A stretch of 34,645 bases of DNA from Phycisphaerae bacterium (GTDB taxonomy: Bacteria > Planctomycetota > Phycisphaerae > Tepidisphaerales > Tepidisphaeraceae). This document shows, one piece after another, positions 25,259-34,645 of the stretch. The stretch lies in contig JAUJNJ010000059.1 of NCBI GenBank assembly GCA_030448225.1, positions 8,240 through 42,884 of the forward strand, given 5' to 3'. The stretch's first letter is position 1; each line of letters begins with the position of its first letter. The translations under genes and the position numbers were made by a program. The notes below the pieces were generated by a model. That model did no database searches. It saw nothing but the letters and a program-made list of their open reading frames with translations, and had not been told where the DNA came from.

Positions 25259-27709
25259 TCATCGGTTGAACAAAAACTCCTTGCTGCTCAGCAGGCTCCA
25301 GTACAAATCCTCCACGACCTCCCGTTTCTCCGCCGGCTTCGCCTCCGCCAGCACCGCCAGGATCGCCTTCGACTCCTCCGCCGTGGGCTTGCGGCTGAGG
25401 GCGGCGACGTAGGCCTGTTCCACGAGCTGGTCGTCCGGCGTCTTGGCGGCGAGCGCGCTCGACGACGCTGCCCTTGGCCCGCAGTTTCTGGTTCACCGTG
25501 TCGCCGTTGGCGATGTGGAGCACCTGGGCCATGCTCGGCTCTTTCGTCCGCTCGCACTCGCACGTGGCCTCGCGCACCGGGCGGCCGAAGGAGGCGAGGA
25601 AGTAGGACTCGACGTTCGTGTCGGGCAGTTGCGTCGCGCGCGCCAGCCGGCGGGGTAGTTCTTGAACTCGGTGGGGACGCCGGTGACCTGGCTGAACGCG
25701 TCGAGCAGCGTCTCGGCCATCATGCGGCGGGGGTAGTAGCGGCTGTAGAACCGGCGGTCGCCGGCGTTGCCGGGCAGGGGCTTGCTCGAGCGCTGATAGG
25801 TCTCGGACTGAAGGATGAGCCGCATGAGCGCCTTCAGGTCGAACTTCTGTTCCACGACGTGGGCGGCGAGGGCCGCCATGAGCTTCTCGTTGCTCGGCGG
25901 GTTCGTCTCGCGCATGTCGTCGACCGACTCGACGAGGCCGACGCCCATGAAGTTCGCCCACACGCGGTTGGCGATCGAGCGGGCGAAGGCGGGATTCTTC
26001 GGCGAGCAGAGCCAGTCGGCGAGGTACTCGCGACGGTCGCGCGTGGCGTCGGCGGGCACGGCGTCGCCCTCGAGCGGGCGGGGGGGCTGGGGCTTGCCGG
26101 TCAGCGGCTGGACGAGGTCACCCTCGTCGGCGGCGAAGACGACGCGCCCTGGCCGCCCTTCTTGCCGGTGCCGCCGTCGCCCTTGGTGCGGACGCGGGCG
26201 AAGAGGTTGGCCATGCCGTAGTACTGGTCGTTCGTCCACTTCTCCATCGGGTGGTTGTGGCACTTGGGCGCAGTTGATGCTCTGGCCGAGGAACGTGAGC
26301 GTGACCGTCTCGCTCATCTCGCGCGCGGGTCGTCGTGCAGCGCGAAGAAGCTGGCCGCGCCGTTCTCCGACGTGCTGCCGCGGGCGGTGATCACCTCGCG
26401 GGCCAGGGTGTCCCACGGCACGTTCCGGGCGACGCGGTCGCACCCAGTTGGAGTAGGCCCACATCGTGCCGGGCTTGGCCGCGACGCTGCTGACGAGAAG
26501 CAGGTCGGACCACTTGTACGTCCAGTAGTCGACGAACTCCGGCCGTTGCAGGAGCGCCTCGATCAGTGCGTCACGCTTGGCGCCCGAGGCGTCGGCGACG
26601 AAGGCCCGCGTCTCGTCCGGCGTCGGCAGCACGCCGATCGTGTCGAGGAACGCGCGGCGGACGAACTCCTCGTCGGCGCACCGCGGCGACGGCGGGAGGT
26701 TCAGGTCCTTCAGCTTGTCCAGCACGAGGTCGTCGACGAGGTTCCGCCGGGGGGCGGCGGCGAACGTCTCCGGCGGCACCGGCGTCGCGTAGGGCGAGGC
26801 GACGGTGGCGATGGCGATCTTGCTGAGGTACCACGCCGTGATCGCGCCCTCGCCGTGGCCGACGACGCTCACCTTGCCGGTTGCGTCTTCGACGGTCGCC
26901 ACACTCGTGTCGGCGGCGGTGTACTTCGCCCATCGGGTGACGTCCTGCGCGGAGCCGTCGTCGAAGTGGGCGCGGACGACGATCTGCTGCGCGTCGCCCG
27001 GCTTGAGGATCACGTGGTTCGGCAGGATCTCGATGCGCTGCACGCGCGCGTCGTCCGCCTTCGGCCCCGGCGCGCCGGCGGCGATCCACTCGCCGAGGAC
27101 GCGGTACTCGCGCGAGTCGGGCGCGAACCGCACGCCCCCCTTGTGCGGGACGGCGCCGGTCGCCTTCGTCACCAGCAGGCTGCTCGACGGATCGGCCGGC
27201 ACGATCCGCCGGCCCAGCGCGTGGCGGGTGAGGCTCCGCCAGTCCCCCTCGTCGTCGTACCCGCGGAGCGAGAGGCGGAACCCGTTCTGCCCCGCGGCCG
27301 CCCCGTGGCAGGCGCCGCTGCTGCAGCCGAACTTCGCCAGCACCGGCTGCACGTGATTGCGGAAACTCCACTCGAACGCCTCGCCCATTCCCGCGACGGT
27401 GACCTCCGCGACCGCGGTCGCACCATGCGATTGAACTGAGATGTGAGCGCGTCCGTTCGCGACCGGCACGGCGACGCCGGCCTCGATCTTCACGACCGCC
27501 GGGTCGCTCGACGAGAGGGCTAAGCCCTCCGTCACCTGCCCGAGCAGGCGAGAACCGTCGACGCGCTGCACGAGGAGCGTCTGCCGCGCCGCGGGGCCGT
27601 CGAGCGTGATCTCGGCCGGCAGCAGGGCGACGCCGGGTGCGGCGTGGGCGACGGACGTCCACGTCGTCAGAAGGATGATCGAGCAGAGCGTCAGGAACGG
27701 CTTCTTCAT
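25259..27709 (-). CDS. PSD1-type protein with DUF1549 and DUF1553 domains, frameshifted
   Basis: About 817 residues from ATG 27709, with signal peptide [21 protein letters not shown] Big-like beta domain precedes [20 protein letters not shown] (Cys129, Cys134, His135), a CX4CH haem-c-like motif. A second Big2-type domain follows at about 210-300. DUF1549 covers about 325-480 ([40 protein letters not shown]). DUF1553 follows ([60 protein letters not shown]). The true ending [17 protein letters not shown] precedes the TGA at 25259. Breaks fall near 26440, 26330, 26275, 26145, 25650 and 25465. It is exported; its function is unknown in all planctomycetes, but it typically pairs with DUF1501 genes. 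Confidence 0.88.
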
Positions 27710-27932
27710 GGTCGTCGTCTCGAACGTGCTTGAGCGAGCCGGGCTACCGCGGCGCGATCGGTGCGGGTCTTCGCGCCGCAATTGTCGTGTGGCGTACGGC
27801 CGACGAGTCACGTCGCCGCGCTCGCCACGCCTGAAGACATGTACGCTCACCGCATCCCCTCGCCGGCGCACCGGGAGGGTTTTTGTGAGTCGCCGCCGTC
27901 GCAGTCACGTCGCGCGGCGTCACGCGAACGCG

Positions 27933-29309
27933 TCAGAACAGTTCCTCGATCGCCTTCGTCCCGAAGTCCGCCACGGGGAACGGCCGGCCGGCGGGGCCGG
28001 GGAGTTCCTCGGTGAGGTCGACGCCGAGGCTGCGGTAGATCGTGGCGACGATCTCCGCCGGGGTGACCGGGCGCTCGGTCGGGTAGGCGCCCTTGTCGTC
28101 GCTGCGGCCCACCACGCGCCCGCCCTGCACGCCGCCGCCGGCGAAGTAGACCGTCCAGCACTGCGGCCAGTGATCGCGCCCGCCGGCGGGGTTGACGCGG
28201 GGCGTGCGGCCGAACTCGGCGAGGTTGCAGACCATCGTGTTGCCAAGCAAGCCGCGTCGGTCGAGGTCCTCGATCAGGGCGCTGTAGCCCTGGTCGTACA
28301 TCGGGCAGACGATCTCCTTCATCCCGGTGATCGACGTGAACGGGTTCGACCCGTGCACGTCCCAGGTGATCTCGTTGAAGACGGTGATGAACGTGTTGAC
28401 CGTCACGAACCGCACGCCCGCCTCGACGAGCCGCCGGGCGAGGAGGCACGACTGGCCGAAGCGCGTCATGCCGTAGCGCTCGCGGACGCTGTCGGGCTCC
28501 TTCGTGAGGTCGAACGCGTCGCGGGCGCGGGGGCTGGTCATCAGCTTGAACGCCGACGCGAAGTTCGCGTCCATCAGGGCCGCGTTCTCGCTCGACTCGA
28601 ACCCCTTGACGGCGCCCTCGACGATGTCGCGCAGCTTCTTGCGCCGCGCCACGCGCGCCTCGCCGATCTCGCTCGGCGGGAGCAGGTCGGGGACCTTGAA
28701 CCCCTTCTGAGACGGGTCGGCGTTCAGCACGAACGGGTCGAACCGCTTGCCGAGGAACCCCGCGTCCTGCCCGTGCGGCATGTTGCCGCCGGTCGGGCCC
28801 ATCGCCTGCGGCAGGATTACGTGGGCGGGCAATTCGTTGCGGCGGCCCTTGAGAAACTCCATCGCGCAGCCGACGTGCGGCGTGTTCACGCCGCCGCTGA
28901 ACAGCCGGCCCGTCTGCATCATCTGGTGGCCCGTGTCATGCACGGCGGCCGCGGTGTGGTAGCAGCTGCGCACGAGCGAGAACTTGTCGGCGATTTTCGC
29001 GTGCAGCGGCAGCAGCTCGGTGAGCTGGATGTCCTTCACGTTCGTGCGGATCGTCTTGAACGGACCGCGGATTTCCTCCGGCGCGTCGGGCTTGGGGTCG
29101 AAGAGGTCAATCTGGCTCGGCGCGCCGAGGTTGAAGATCATGATGACCGACCGCTCGTCGTGGCCCTGCTTCACCGCGCCCGCCGCCTGCATCGCCATGA
29201 GGTGGGGGAGCGACAGGCCGAGCGCGCCCAGCGCGCCGACTTGCAGGAAGTCGCGGCGGGTCGTGCCGTCGCAGGTCTGGGTGGATCCCCGGCCGGTGAA
29301 CTTGATCAT
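27933..29309 (-). CDS. DUF1501 protein, Tat-exported
   Basis: 458 residues, intact. The leader TTRRDFLQVGALGALGLSLP at residues 17-36 is a twin-arginine signal. The body resembles the alkaline-phosphatase/sulfatase-like DUF1501 fold: SVIMIFNLGAPSQIDLFDPK, SCYHTAAAVHDTGHQMMQTG, RRLVEAGVRFVTVNTF, GLLGNTMVCNLAEFGRTPRV and GRDHWPQCWTVYFAGGGVQG, with conserved His, Asp and Glu residues likely to bind metal. The start at 29309 is chosen because the Tat signal begins there; the longer open frame to 29561 is Arg-rich. The gene ends 223 bases before the PSD1 gene on the same strand with no terminator between, so the two may be co-transcribed, DUF1501 first. Confidence 0.93.
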   Translation of the reverse strand: MIKFTGRGSTQTCDGTTRRDFLQVGALGALGLSLPHLMAMQAAGAVKQGHDERSVIMIFNLGAPSQIDLFDPKPDAPEEIRGPFKTIRTNVKDIQLTELLPLHAKIADKFSLVRSCYHTAAAVHDTGHQMMQTGRLFSGGVNTPHVGCAMEFLKGRRNELPAHVILPQAMGPTGGNMPHGQDAGFLGKRFDPFVLNADPSQKGFKVPDLLPPSEIGEARVARRKKLRDIVEGAVKGFESSENAALMDANFASAFKLMTSPRARDAFDLTKEPDSVRERYGMTRFGQSCLLARRLVEAGVRFVTVNTFITVFNEITWDVHGSNPFTSITGMKEIVCPMYDQGYSALIEDLDRRGLLGNTMVCNLAEFGRTPRVNPAGGRDHWPQCWTVYFAGGGVQGGRVVGRSDDKGAYPTERPVTPAEIVATIYRSLGVDLTEELPGPAGRPFPVADFGTKAIEELF

Positions 29310-29920
29310 CGCCGCGTGCCCTCGTTTCCGCCGGTTGCAGAGACTCGCGGGCGGCCGAACGCATCGGAGGTCGGGCCGCCGGCTGACGTGATGCCGTGAG
29401 GCCCGCAACTTACCCCGTCGGGCCCGCCGCCTCCACCAAAATCGACTAAATCCGGCCGACGGCGGCAGCGGGGAACCGGTCACGACCGATAACGATCCGG
29501 CACGGCGGCCACGCGCCGAGTCCGAGCGGACGCTCCCGAAAGCGGGGTGATCCGTTTCCACGAATTCGGCCGGATTTGCGCTAACACGCCTATTGACACT
29601 ATTGCCGACCCCGCCTCATATACCCACCTTGATGCAGCTTGAGCCGCCGAAAACGCCCGTTCTGACGACGTTGACAGGAGCCGGGTTCCATCTCTCCGGC
29701 AGTCGAGCACGCCGCAGGCGCGCCGCGGGCGGCAGTGTCTTTACGATCCGTGTCGGACCGTCCGACGCGCGTGGGCTGCCGAGGCCTGGGCGCCCGGGGC
29801 CGCGCGGTCAGCCGCACCGAACAACACGTCACCCATCCAAGACAAGAGAGGCACGCGACACACGTCCCCACGTGGGGGAGCAGGCCGCGTCCGCCAGACA
29901 GTGAGAAGGAGTTCACGCAC
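29310..29920. other. Divergent intergenic region and long leader
   Basis: No supported gene. It separates the leftward DUF1501 gene from the rightward Calx-beta gene. It includes the candidate promoter at 29593-29622 and a leader of nearly 300 bases. I searched the leader by eye for known riboswitch motifs and saw none. Confidence 0.5.
29593..29622 (+). promoter_or_regulatory. Probable promoter of the Calx-beta gene
   Basis: A consensus -35 TTGACA (29593-29598) is followed after 18 bases by CATATA (29617-29622). The AT-rich pocket contrasts with the surrounding GC. Transcription would start near 29630, giving a leader of about 290 bases. Confidence 0.55.
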
Positions 29921-32900
29921 ATGAGCCGATCCACACCGCGCCCGAGCAAGACCCGCCTCCAACGCGCCGCCGCGACCGCCGTCGAGCGGCTGGAATGCCG
30001 CCGCCTGTTCGCCACGTTCGTCTGGGACGGCGGGGCGGGCGCCGATGACAACTGGACCACGCCGGCCAACTGGGTCGGCGAGGTCGCGCCGACGGGCGCC
30101 GCGGACGACATCCTGCAGTTCCCCGAGGACGCCGCCCGCAAGACCAACACGAACAACTTCCCCGACAACACGACGTTCGGGCAGATCCAGTTCACTGGCA
30201 CCGGCGGCGGCTACGCCCTCGGCGGCGCGCCGATCACGCTCGGCGGCAACATCGCCTCGTCGAGCACCGGCGCGCTCGCGAACATCGTTGACCTCGGCGT
30301 AACGCTCGGCGCCCCGCTCGCGTTCACGCAGGCCACCGGCGGCACGCTCCGCGTCTCGGGCGACGTTAACCTCGGCACGAACCTGCTGGAGACGACCCAG
30401 GGCGGCACGATCGAGCTCGAGGGCGTCGTCTCCGGGACCGGCACCGGCGCGACCGGCGGGATCGCCCGCCGCGGCGGCGGCGGCACCACGCTCATCGAGG
30501 GCGACAACACCTACACCGGCACGACGACCGTCGCCAGCGGCGGCACGCTCACCGTCAACGACCCCGCCGGCGGCACGTTCGCCACGGGCCTGAGCAACGT
30601 CTCCGTCTCCGGCTCGCTCCGCGGCAATGGCAGCGTCGGCGACCTCCGCCAAGTCACCTCGACCGGCCGCATCCTGCCGGGCGTCGTCTCCGGCGGCACC
30701 GGCGTGATCGCCACCGAGGACATCGAGACCGGCACCGGCGCGCAGTACACCGTCAACATCAACGGCGCTGACCCCGGCACCGGCTACGACCAGCTCAGCA
30801 CGACCGGCGCGGTCGACGTCAGCGGCGTCACACTCGAGGTGGACACGTTCGGCTCCGGCTTCACGCCGACGACCAATCAGCAGTTCATCATCGTCAGCAA
30901 CGACGGCACCGACCCGGTTAGCGGCACGTTCACCGGCGTCGCCGAGGGCGGGACGGTCACGGTCGGCGACGGCCCCGGCACGTTGACGGTCTCCTACGTC
31001 GGCGGCGACGGCAACGACGTGGTGCTGACCAACGGCACCGGCGGCGGCGGCGGCGGCGACGCCGGCGACCCGCCGGTCAACATCGTGCCCACCGCCGCCC
31101 AGACCGTCGCCGCCGGCGCGACGCTCACGTTCAACCAGGCCAACAACAACCGCATCACCGTCGCCGACGCCGACGCGGGCACCAGCCCGATTCAAGTCAC
31201 GCTCACCGCGACCGGCGGCACGATCGCGCTCGGCAGCGAGACGGGCCTGACGGTCACCGACGCCGACGGCGACGCCACCACCGCGTTCACCGGCACGGTC
31301 GACGCCGTCAACGCGGCCCTGGCCGGCTTGACCTACACCGCCGGCGCGACCGCCGGCAGCGGCAGCCTCCAGATCGCCACGAGCGACCAGGGCGCGACCG
31401 GCACCGGCGGCGTGCAGACCGACACCGACACGGTCCCGATCACGATCACCACCGGTGGCGGCGGCGGCGAGGAGAACGACGCGCCGGTCATCACCGTCCC
31501 CGGCGCCCAGACCGCGTCGCAGAACACCCCGCTGGTCTTCTCCACCGCCAACGGTAACGTGGTCTCCGTCGCCGACACCGACGCCGCCGCCGGCGACGTC
31601 GCCGTCACGCTCGCCGCGACCAACGGCACGATCAACCTCGGCTCCACCACCGGCCTGACGTTCACGACCGGCGACGGGACGGGCGACGCCAACGCCGCGT
31701 TCACCGGCACGCTGGCCGAGGTCAACGCGGCCCTCAACGGGCTCTCGTTCCAGCCGACGACCGGGTTCGTCGGCGCCGGCGGCCTGCAGGTCACGGTCAG
31801 CGACCAGGGCGCGACCGGCACCGGCGGCGCCAAGACCGACACCGAGAACGTGGCGATCACGATCGGCTCGGCCGGGAACATCGCGTTCAGCGCGGCCAAC
31901 TTCGACGTCGACGAGAACGCCGGCGTCGCCACCGTCACCGTCACGCGCACGGACACCGCCGGCGCCGCCACCGTCGACGTCACCACGTCGGCGGGCACCG
32001 CGACCGAGGGCGACGACTACGCCGAGGGCACCGGCACCGTCTCGTTCGCCGACGGCGCCGGGACCGCGACGTTCAACGTCACGATCGTTGACGACATCGT
32101 CGACGAGGACAACGAGACGGTCACCGTCACGCTCAGCAACCCGACCGGCGCCGTCTCGCTCGGCGCGCAGACGGTCTCCACCGTCACGATCGTCGACGAC
32201 GACCCGACGCCGACGCTCACGATCAACAACGTGACCGTCGCCGAGGGCGAGAGCGAGACGGCCGACGCGTCGTTCACCGTCCTGCTCTCGGCCGCCAGCG
32301 CCCGCGAGGTGACCGTGACCTACGCGGCCGGCGGCGGCACGGCCGTCGTCGTCCAGGACTACACCGCGACCACCGGCACGCTCACGTTCGCGCCCGGCGA
32401 GACGCAGCAGGTCATCAGCGTCCCCGTGGTCGGCGACACGTTCGACGAGGAGGACGAGACGTTCGAGGTCACGCTCACCGCGCCGACCAACGCGACGCTC
32501 GACGACGCGACCGGCACCGGCACGATCGTCAACGACGACGCGGACGGCCCGATCGGCGTGTTCATCAACGACGTGATCGTCGAGGAGGGCGACGAGGGCT
32601 CGTCCGACGCGACGTTCAACGTCGAACTGTCCCGCGCGCTGCCCGAGGGCATCACCGCCACGGTCGACTACGCCACCGACAACGGCAACGCGACCGCGGG
32701 CGAGGACTACGGCGCCCGCACGGGCACGCTGTCGTTCAGCGGCACGACGACGAGCCAGAACGTCGCCGTCCCGATCACGGCCGACACGGTTGACGAGCCG
32801 AACGAGACGTTCACCGTCAGGCTCACCGCGCCGGTCAACGTCGCGCTGGCCGACGCGACCGCAACGGGCACGATCGTCGACGACGACGTGCCGGTCGGCG

Positions 32901-34213
32901 TCACGATCGACGACGTGACGATCACCGAGGGCGAGAGCGGCACGTCCGACGCGACGTTCACCGTCACGCTCACCGCCGCCAGCACGCAGCCGGTCAGCGT
33001 GCGGTACGCGACGGCGGACAACACCGCCATCCGCCTGCTCGACTACACCGAGTCCACCGGCACGCTGTCGTTCGCGCCGGGCGAGACGACCAAGGAGGTC
33101 GTGGTCCCGGTCGTCGGCGACGCCAGCGCGGAGCCGACCGAGACGTTCTTCGTCAACCTGTCGAACCCCCAGAACGTGACGCTGACCGACGCGCAGGGCG
33201 TCGGCACGATCGAGGACGCCGACGCGGGCGCAGGGCCCGAGGCCGTCGACGACCAGGTCACCCGCCCGACCGGCGCCGCGCCGGTCGTGATCACCGTGCT
33301 GGCCAACGACGCGGCCTTTGCCGGCCAGACCGTGACCGTCACGCTGACCGAGGAGCCGACCAACGGCACGGCGGTCGTGAACCCGGACAACACGATCACC
33401 TACACGCCGGGCACCGGCTCGACGGCCAGCGCGCCCGACTTCCTCACCTACCGCGTGAGCGGGCCCGACGGCGACGCCGAAGGCGACGTCAGCATCTACG
33501 TGACCGGCGTCACCGCCGGCCCCAACCCGTCGAACCCGCAGCAGACGGCGCTGTTCATCGCCGGCGACACCGGGGCAAACCGGATCACGGTCGGCCGCCG
33601 CCGCACGCAGCTCAGCATCCGCATCGACCGCAACGCGCCGCAGCTGTTCGACATCCCGACCGGGCAGGTCATCATCGTCGGCGGCGACGGCGACGACCGC
33701 ATCACCCCCGGCGGGTTCCGCGGGCCGGTCCGCATCTTCGGCGGCAACGGCAACGACCGGATCAGCGGCGGGCGGTTCAGCGACGTGCTGATCGGCGGCG
33801 CGGGCGACGACCGCATCGCGGGCGGGCTCGGCCGGAACATCATGATCGGCGGCGCCGGCGCCGACCGCATCAACGGCGGCCGCGAGGACGACATCCTCAT
33901 CTCGGGCCAGAGCGACTTCGACGTCGACAGCCCCGACAACCGCACCGCGCTGGCGGCGATCTTCAACGAGTGGGTCGGCGCCGGGCCGTACGCGACCCGC
34001 GTCACCAACATCACCGGCACCGCCGGCGTCGGCGAGAGCGGCGCCGGGTTCAACGCCACGTCCACGCTCGACGACGCCAGCGAGGATCGCCTCGTCGGCG
34101 GCGGCGGAACCGACCTGTTCCTGGCCAACCAGCAGGGCGGGACGATCGTCGACCGCGTGACCCTCCAGCGCCGCCCGGCGCCGGAGACCCTTGTCGACCT
34201 CACCAACGAGTAA
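29921..34213 (+). CDS. Giant secreted Calx-beta / cadherin-like / RTX-like surface protein
   Basis: 1430 residues, unbroken, from ATG 29921 with AAGGAG nine bases upstream. VERLECRRLFA at 21-31 is a variant of the planctomycete LEPR-XLL motif near the N-terminus of surface proteins. Residues 34-360 hold beta-helix-like segments (DDNWTTPANWVGE, GDNTYTGTTTVASGGTLTVN), as in autotransporter-associated repeats. Two cadherin-like modules follow (about 384-510, 520-648), each opening with TLTFNQANNNR or similar. Four Calx-beta domains (653-761, 766-873, 875-988, 990-1100) carry VDENAG or EGESGTSDATF and VDDD. A further Ig-like domain spans 1106-1200. Then RTX-like Ca-binding turns appear (GGDGDDRI, GGNGNDRISGG, GGAGDDRIAGG) at about 1240-1310. 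It probably acts as a calcium-dependent adhesin or matrix protein. Confidence 0.92.
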   Translation: MSRSTPRPSKTRLQRAAATAVERLECRRLFATFVWDGGAGADDNWTTPANWVGEVAPTGAADDILQFPEDAARKTNTNNFPDNTTFGQIQFTGTGGGYALGGAPITLGGNIASSSTGALANIVDLGVTLGAPLAFTQATGGTLRVSGDVNLGTNLLETTQGGTIELEGVVSGTGTGATGGIARRGGGGTTLIEGDNTYTGTTTVASGGTLTVNDPAGGTFATGLSNVSVSGSLRGNGSVGDLRQVTSTGRILPGVVSGGTGVIATEDIETGTGAQYTVNINGADPGTGYDQLSTTGAVDVSGVTLEVDTFGSGFTPTTNQQFIIVSNDGTDPVSGTFTGVAEGGTVTVGDGPGTLTVSYVGGDGNDVVLTNGTGGGGGGDAGDPPVNIVPTAAQTVAAGATLTFNQANNNRITVADADAGTSPIQVTLTATGGTIALGSETGLTVTDADGDATTAFTGTVDAVNAALAGLTYTAGATAGSGSLQIATSDQGATGTGGVQTDTDTVPITITTGGGGGEENDAPVITVPGAQTASQNTPLVFSTANGNVVSVADTDAAAGDVAVTLAATNGTINLGSTTGLTFTTGDGTGDANAAFTGTLAEVNAALNGLSFQPTTGFVGAGGLQVTVSDQGATGTGGAKTDTENVAITIGSAGNIAFSAANFDVDENAGVATVTVTRTDTAGAATVDVTTSAGTATEGDDYAEGTGTVSFADGAGTATFNVTIVDDIVDEDNETVTVTLSNPTGAVSLGAQTVSTVTIVDDDPTPTLTINNVTVAEGESETADASFTVLLSAASAREVTVTYAAGGGTAVVVQDYTATTGTLTFAPGETQQVISVPVVGDTFDEEDETFEVTLTAPTNATLDDATGTGTIVNDDADGPIGVFINDVIVEEGDEGSSDATFNVELSRALPEGITATVDYATDNGNATAGEDYGARTGTLSFSGTTTSQNVAVPITADTVDEPNETFTVRLTAPVNVALADATATGTIVDDDVPVGVTIDDVTITEGESGTSDATFTVTLTAASTQPVSVRYATADNTAIRLLDYTESTGTLSFAPGETTKEVVVPVVGDASAEPTETFFVNLSNPQNVTLTDAQGVGTIEDADAGAGPEAVDDQVTRPTGAAPVVITVLANDAAFAGQTVTVTLTEEPTNGTAVVNPDNTITYTPGTGSTASAPDFLTYRVSGPDGDAEGDVSIYVTGVTAGPNPSNPQQTALFIAGDTGANRITVGRRRTQLSIRIDRNAPQLFDIPTGQVIIVGGDGDDRITPGGFRGPVRIFGGNGNDRISGGRFSDVLIGGAGDDRIAGGLGRNIMIGGAGADRINGGREDDILISGQSDFDVDSPDNRTALAAIFNEWVGAGPYATRVTNITGTAGVGESGAGFNATSTLDDASEDRLVGGGGTDLFLANQQGGTIVDRVTLQRRPAPETLVDLTNE

Positions 34214-34251
34214 CCGCCGACGAGAATCCCCACGCAACGCACCCTCAACCC

Positions 34252-34287
34252 ACCCCCGGCGCCGCAAGGCGCCGGGGGTGCTTTTTT
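34252..34287 (+). terminator. Intrinsic terminator after the Calx-beta gene
   Basis: ACCCCCGGCGCC and GGCGCCGGGGGT pair perfectly around the tetraloop GCAA, followed by GC and six T. It lies 38 bases after the stop codon. It is the strongest terminator in the window. Confidence 0.95.
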
Positions 34288-34469
34288 CGACCCCACGATC
34301 GCCCCGCAGCGTCCCGACTTCAGCGGGGACGCGAACGACACGAGCGACGCGACACAAGCTTCACATGGCGGGAACCACCCGTTGCGTCGTCCATCTCACC
34401 GTCGAAAACGACGTCCAAAAAACCGTCGGGTCGCGGAAAATTTCCTCGATCCCTCCGCTCCACCCGGCG

Positions 34470-34475
34470 TATGAT
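34470..34475 (+). promoter_or_regulatory. Candidate -10 box for the structured RNA
   Basis: TATGAT matches the -10 consensus at five of six positions and stands alone in GC-rich DNA, five bases before the first hairpin at 34480. No good -35 was found. Confidence 0.4.
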
Positions 34476-34479
34476 TGGA

Positions 34480-34645
34480 GCGTCCGACACGGTGAAACGG
34501 GTCGGACGCGAAAGCGGCCTTCAGATGCGGATCTGGAAGGTCGCCTTGGTGCCCGGCAAGGCGTTGCCGGGCGGTATAGCCCGGAGGCGGGCAGTAGAGG
34601 GCCACACTAAGGCCGGAGTCCCAGGATCGACGTGAGTCGATGCCC
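34480..34645 (+). ncRNA. Putative structured RNA running off the window (possibly HEARO/omega-RNA-like)
   Basis: Six consecutive hairpins lie within 162 bases. H1: GCGTCCGAC with GTCGGACGC (34480-34509). H2: GCGGCCTTCAGAT with ATCTGGAAGGTCGC (34514-34544, one bulge). H3: GCCCGGCAA with TTGCCGGGC (34551-34572). H4: GCCC with GGGC (34579-34592). H5: GGCC with GGCC around ACACTAA (34600-34614). H6: ATCGAC with GTCGAT capped by the GNRA loop GTGA (34626-34641). Stem perfection is far above neighbouring DNA and protein frames here are unconvincing. The order hairpin, GGTATAGCCCG, CGGGCAGTA, small stem, GGAGTCCC recalls the HEARO (omega) RNA that precedes IscB genes. That match is from memory; no IscB gene is visible because the window ends. 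Confidence 0.45.

Noticed and set aside
29630..29920. A riboswitch in the Calx-beta leader
   Set aside because: The long leader invited this, but no conserved core of the c-di-GMP, TPP, SAM, cobalamin or glycine classes could be recognised by eye.
29741..34357. A 1538-codon open frame antisense to the Calx-beta gene
   Set aside because: Its product is a monotonous Arg/Gly/Val/Asp mixture without domains. High third-position GC in the sense gene removes stops from this antisense frame. The sense frame has a clear domain order, a ribosome-binding site and a terminator.

Overview
The window is high-GC bacterial DNA and almost certainly planctomycete. The evidence is the trio of a Tat-exported DUF1501 protein, a DUF1549/DUF1553 (PSD1-type) protein with a c-type haem motif, and a planctomycete-type cytochrome c/WD40 protein. 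A giant secreted Calx-beta protein also opens with a LEPR-XLL-like motif (LECRRLFA). A Phycisphaerae/Tepidisphaerales-like member is plausible but not proven here.

Layout. 1-5.1 kb: a zinc-ribbon membrane protein cut by the window edge, a small LigD-3'-phosphoesterase-like protein flanked by REP-like repeats, an aldo/keto reductase and two membrane-anchored unknowns. 5.2-8.7 kb: a VOC-fold protein between octamer repeats, EttA, SmpB and tRNA-Leu(CAG). 8.8-11.8 kb: a 66-residue stand-alone H-box protein, a Tat-exported ferritin-like protein, a receiver-only response regulator and thioredoxin. 11.9-18.2 kb: a Pro/Ala-rich membrane protein in an extremely GC-rich block, Memo, a small coiled-coil protein, an unknown helical protein and an exported TPR/trypsin-like protease. 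18.5-20.3 kb: rpsL, rpsG and a tiny basic-protein gene. 20.7-29.3 kb: the minus-strand cluster DUF1501, PSD1, a hypothetical, and PSC/WD40/PPC. 29.6-34.3 kb: promoter, 1430-residue Calx-beta/RTX-like surface protein and a strong terminator. 34.47 kb to the edge: a promoter-like site followed by a dense run of hairpins, probably a structured RNA whose partner gene lies outside the window.

Two features dominate. First, about 15 of 24 protein genes are broken by small indels, including rpsL, rpsG and trxA. In rpsL two of the three lesions are single missing C bases, so sequencing or assembly error explains this better than gene decay. Intact and broken genes alternate. Coordinates of broken genes below span the whole reconstructed reading.

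Second, the spaces between genes hold several unrelated families of short repeats (7-10 bp tandem words or 25-36 bp arms), nearly all arranged as inverted pairs that could fold into long hairpins. One such word has entered a coding sequence in frame. No transposase, integrase, CRISPR array or rRNA gene was seen.
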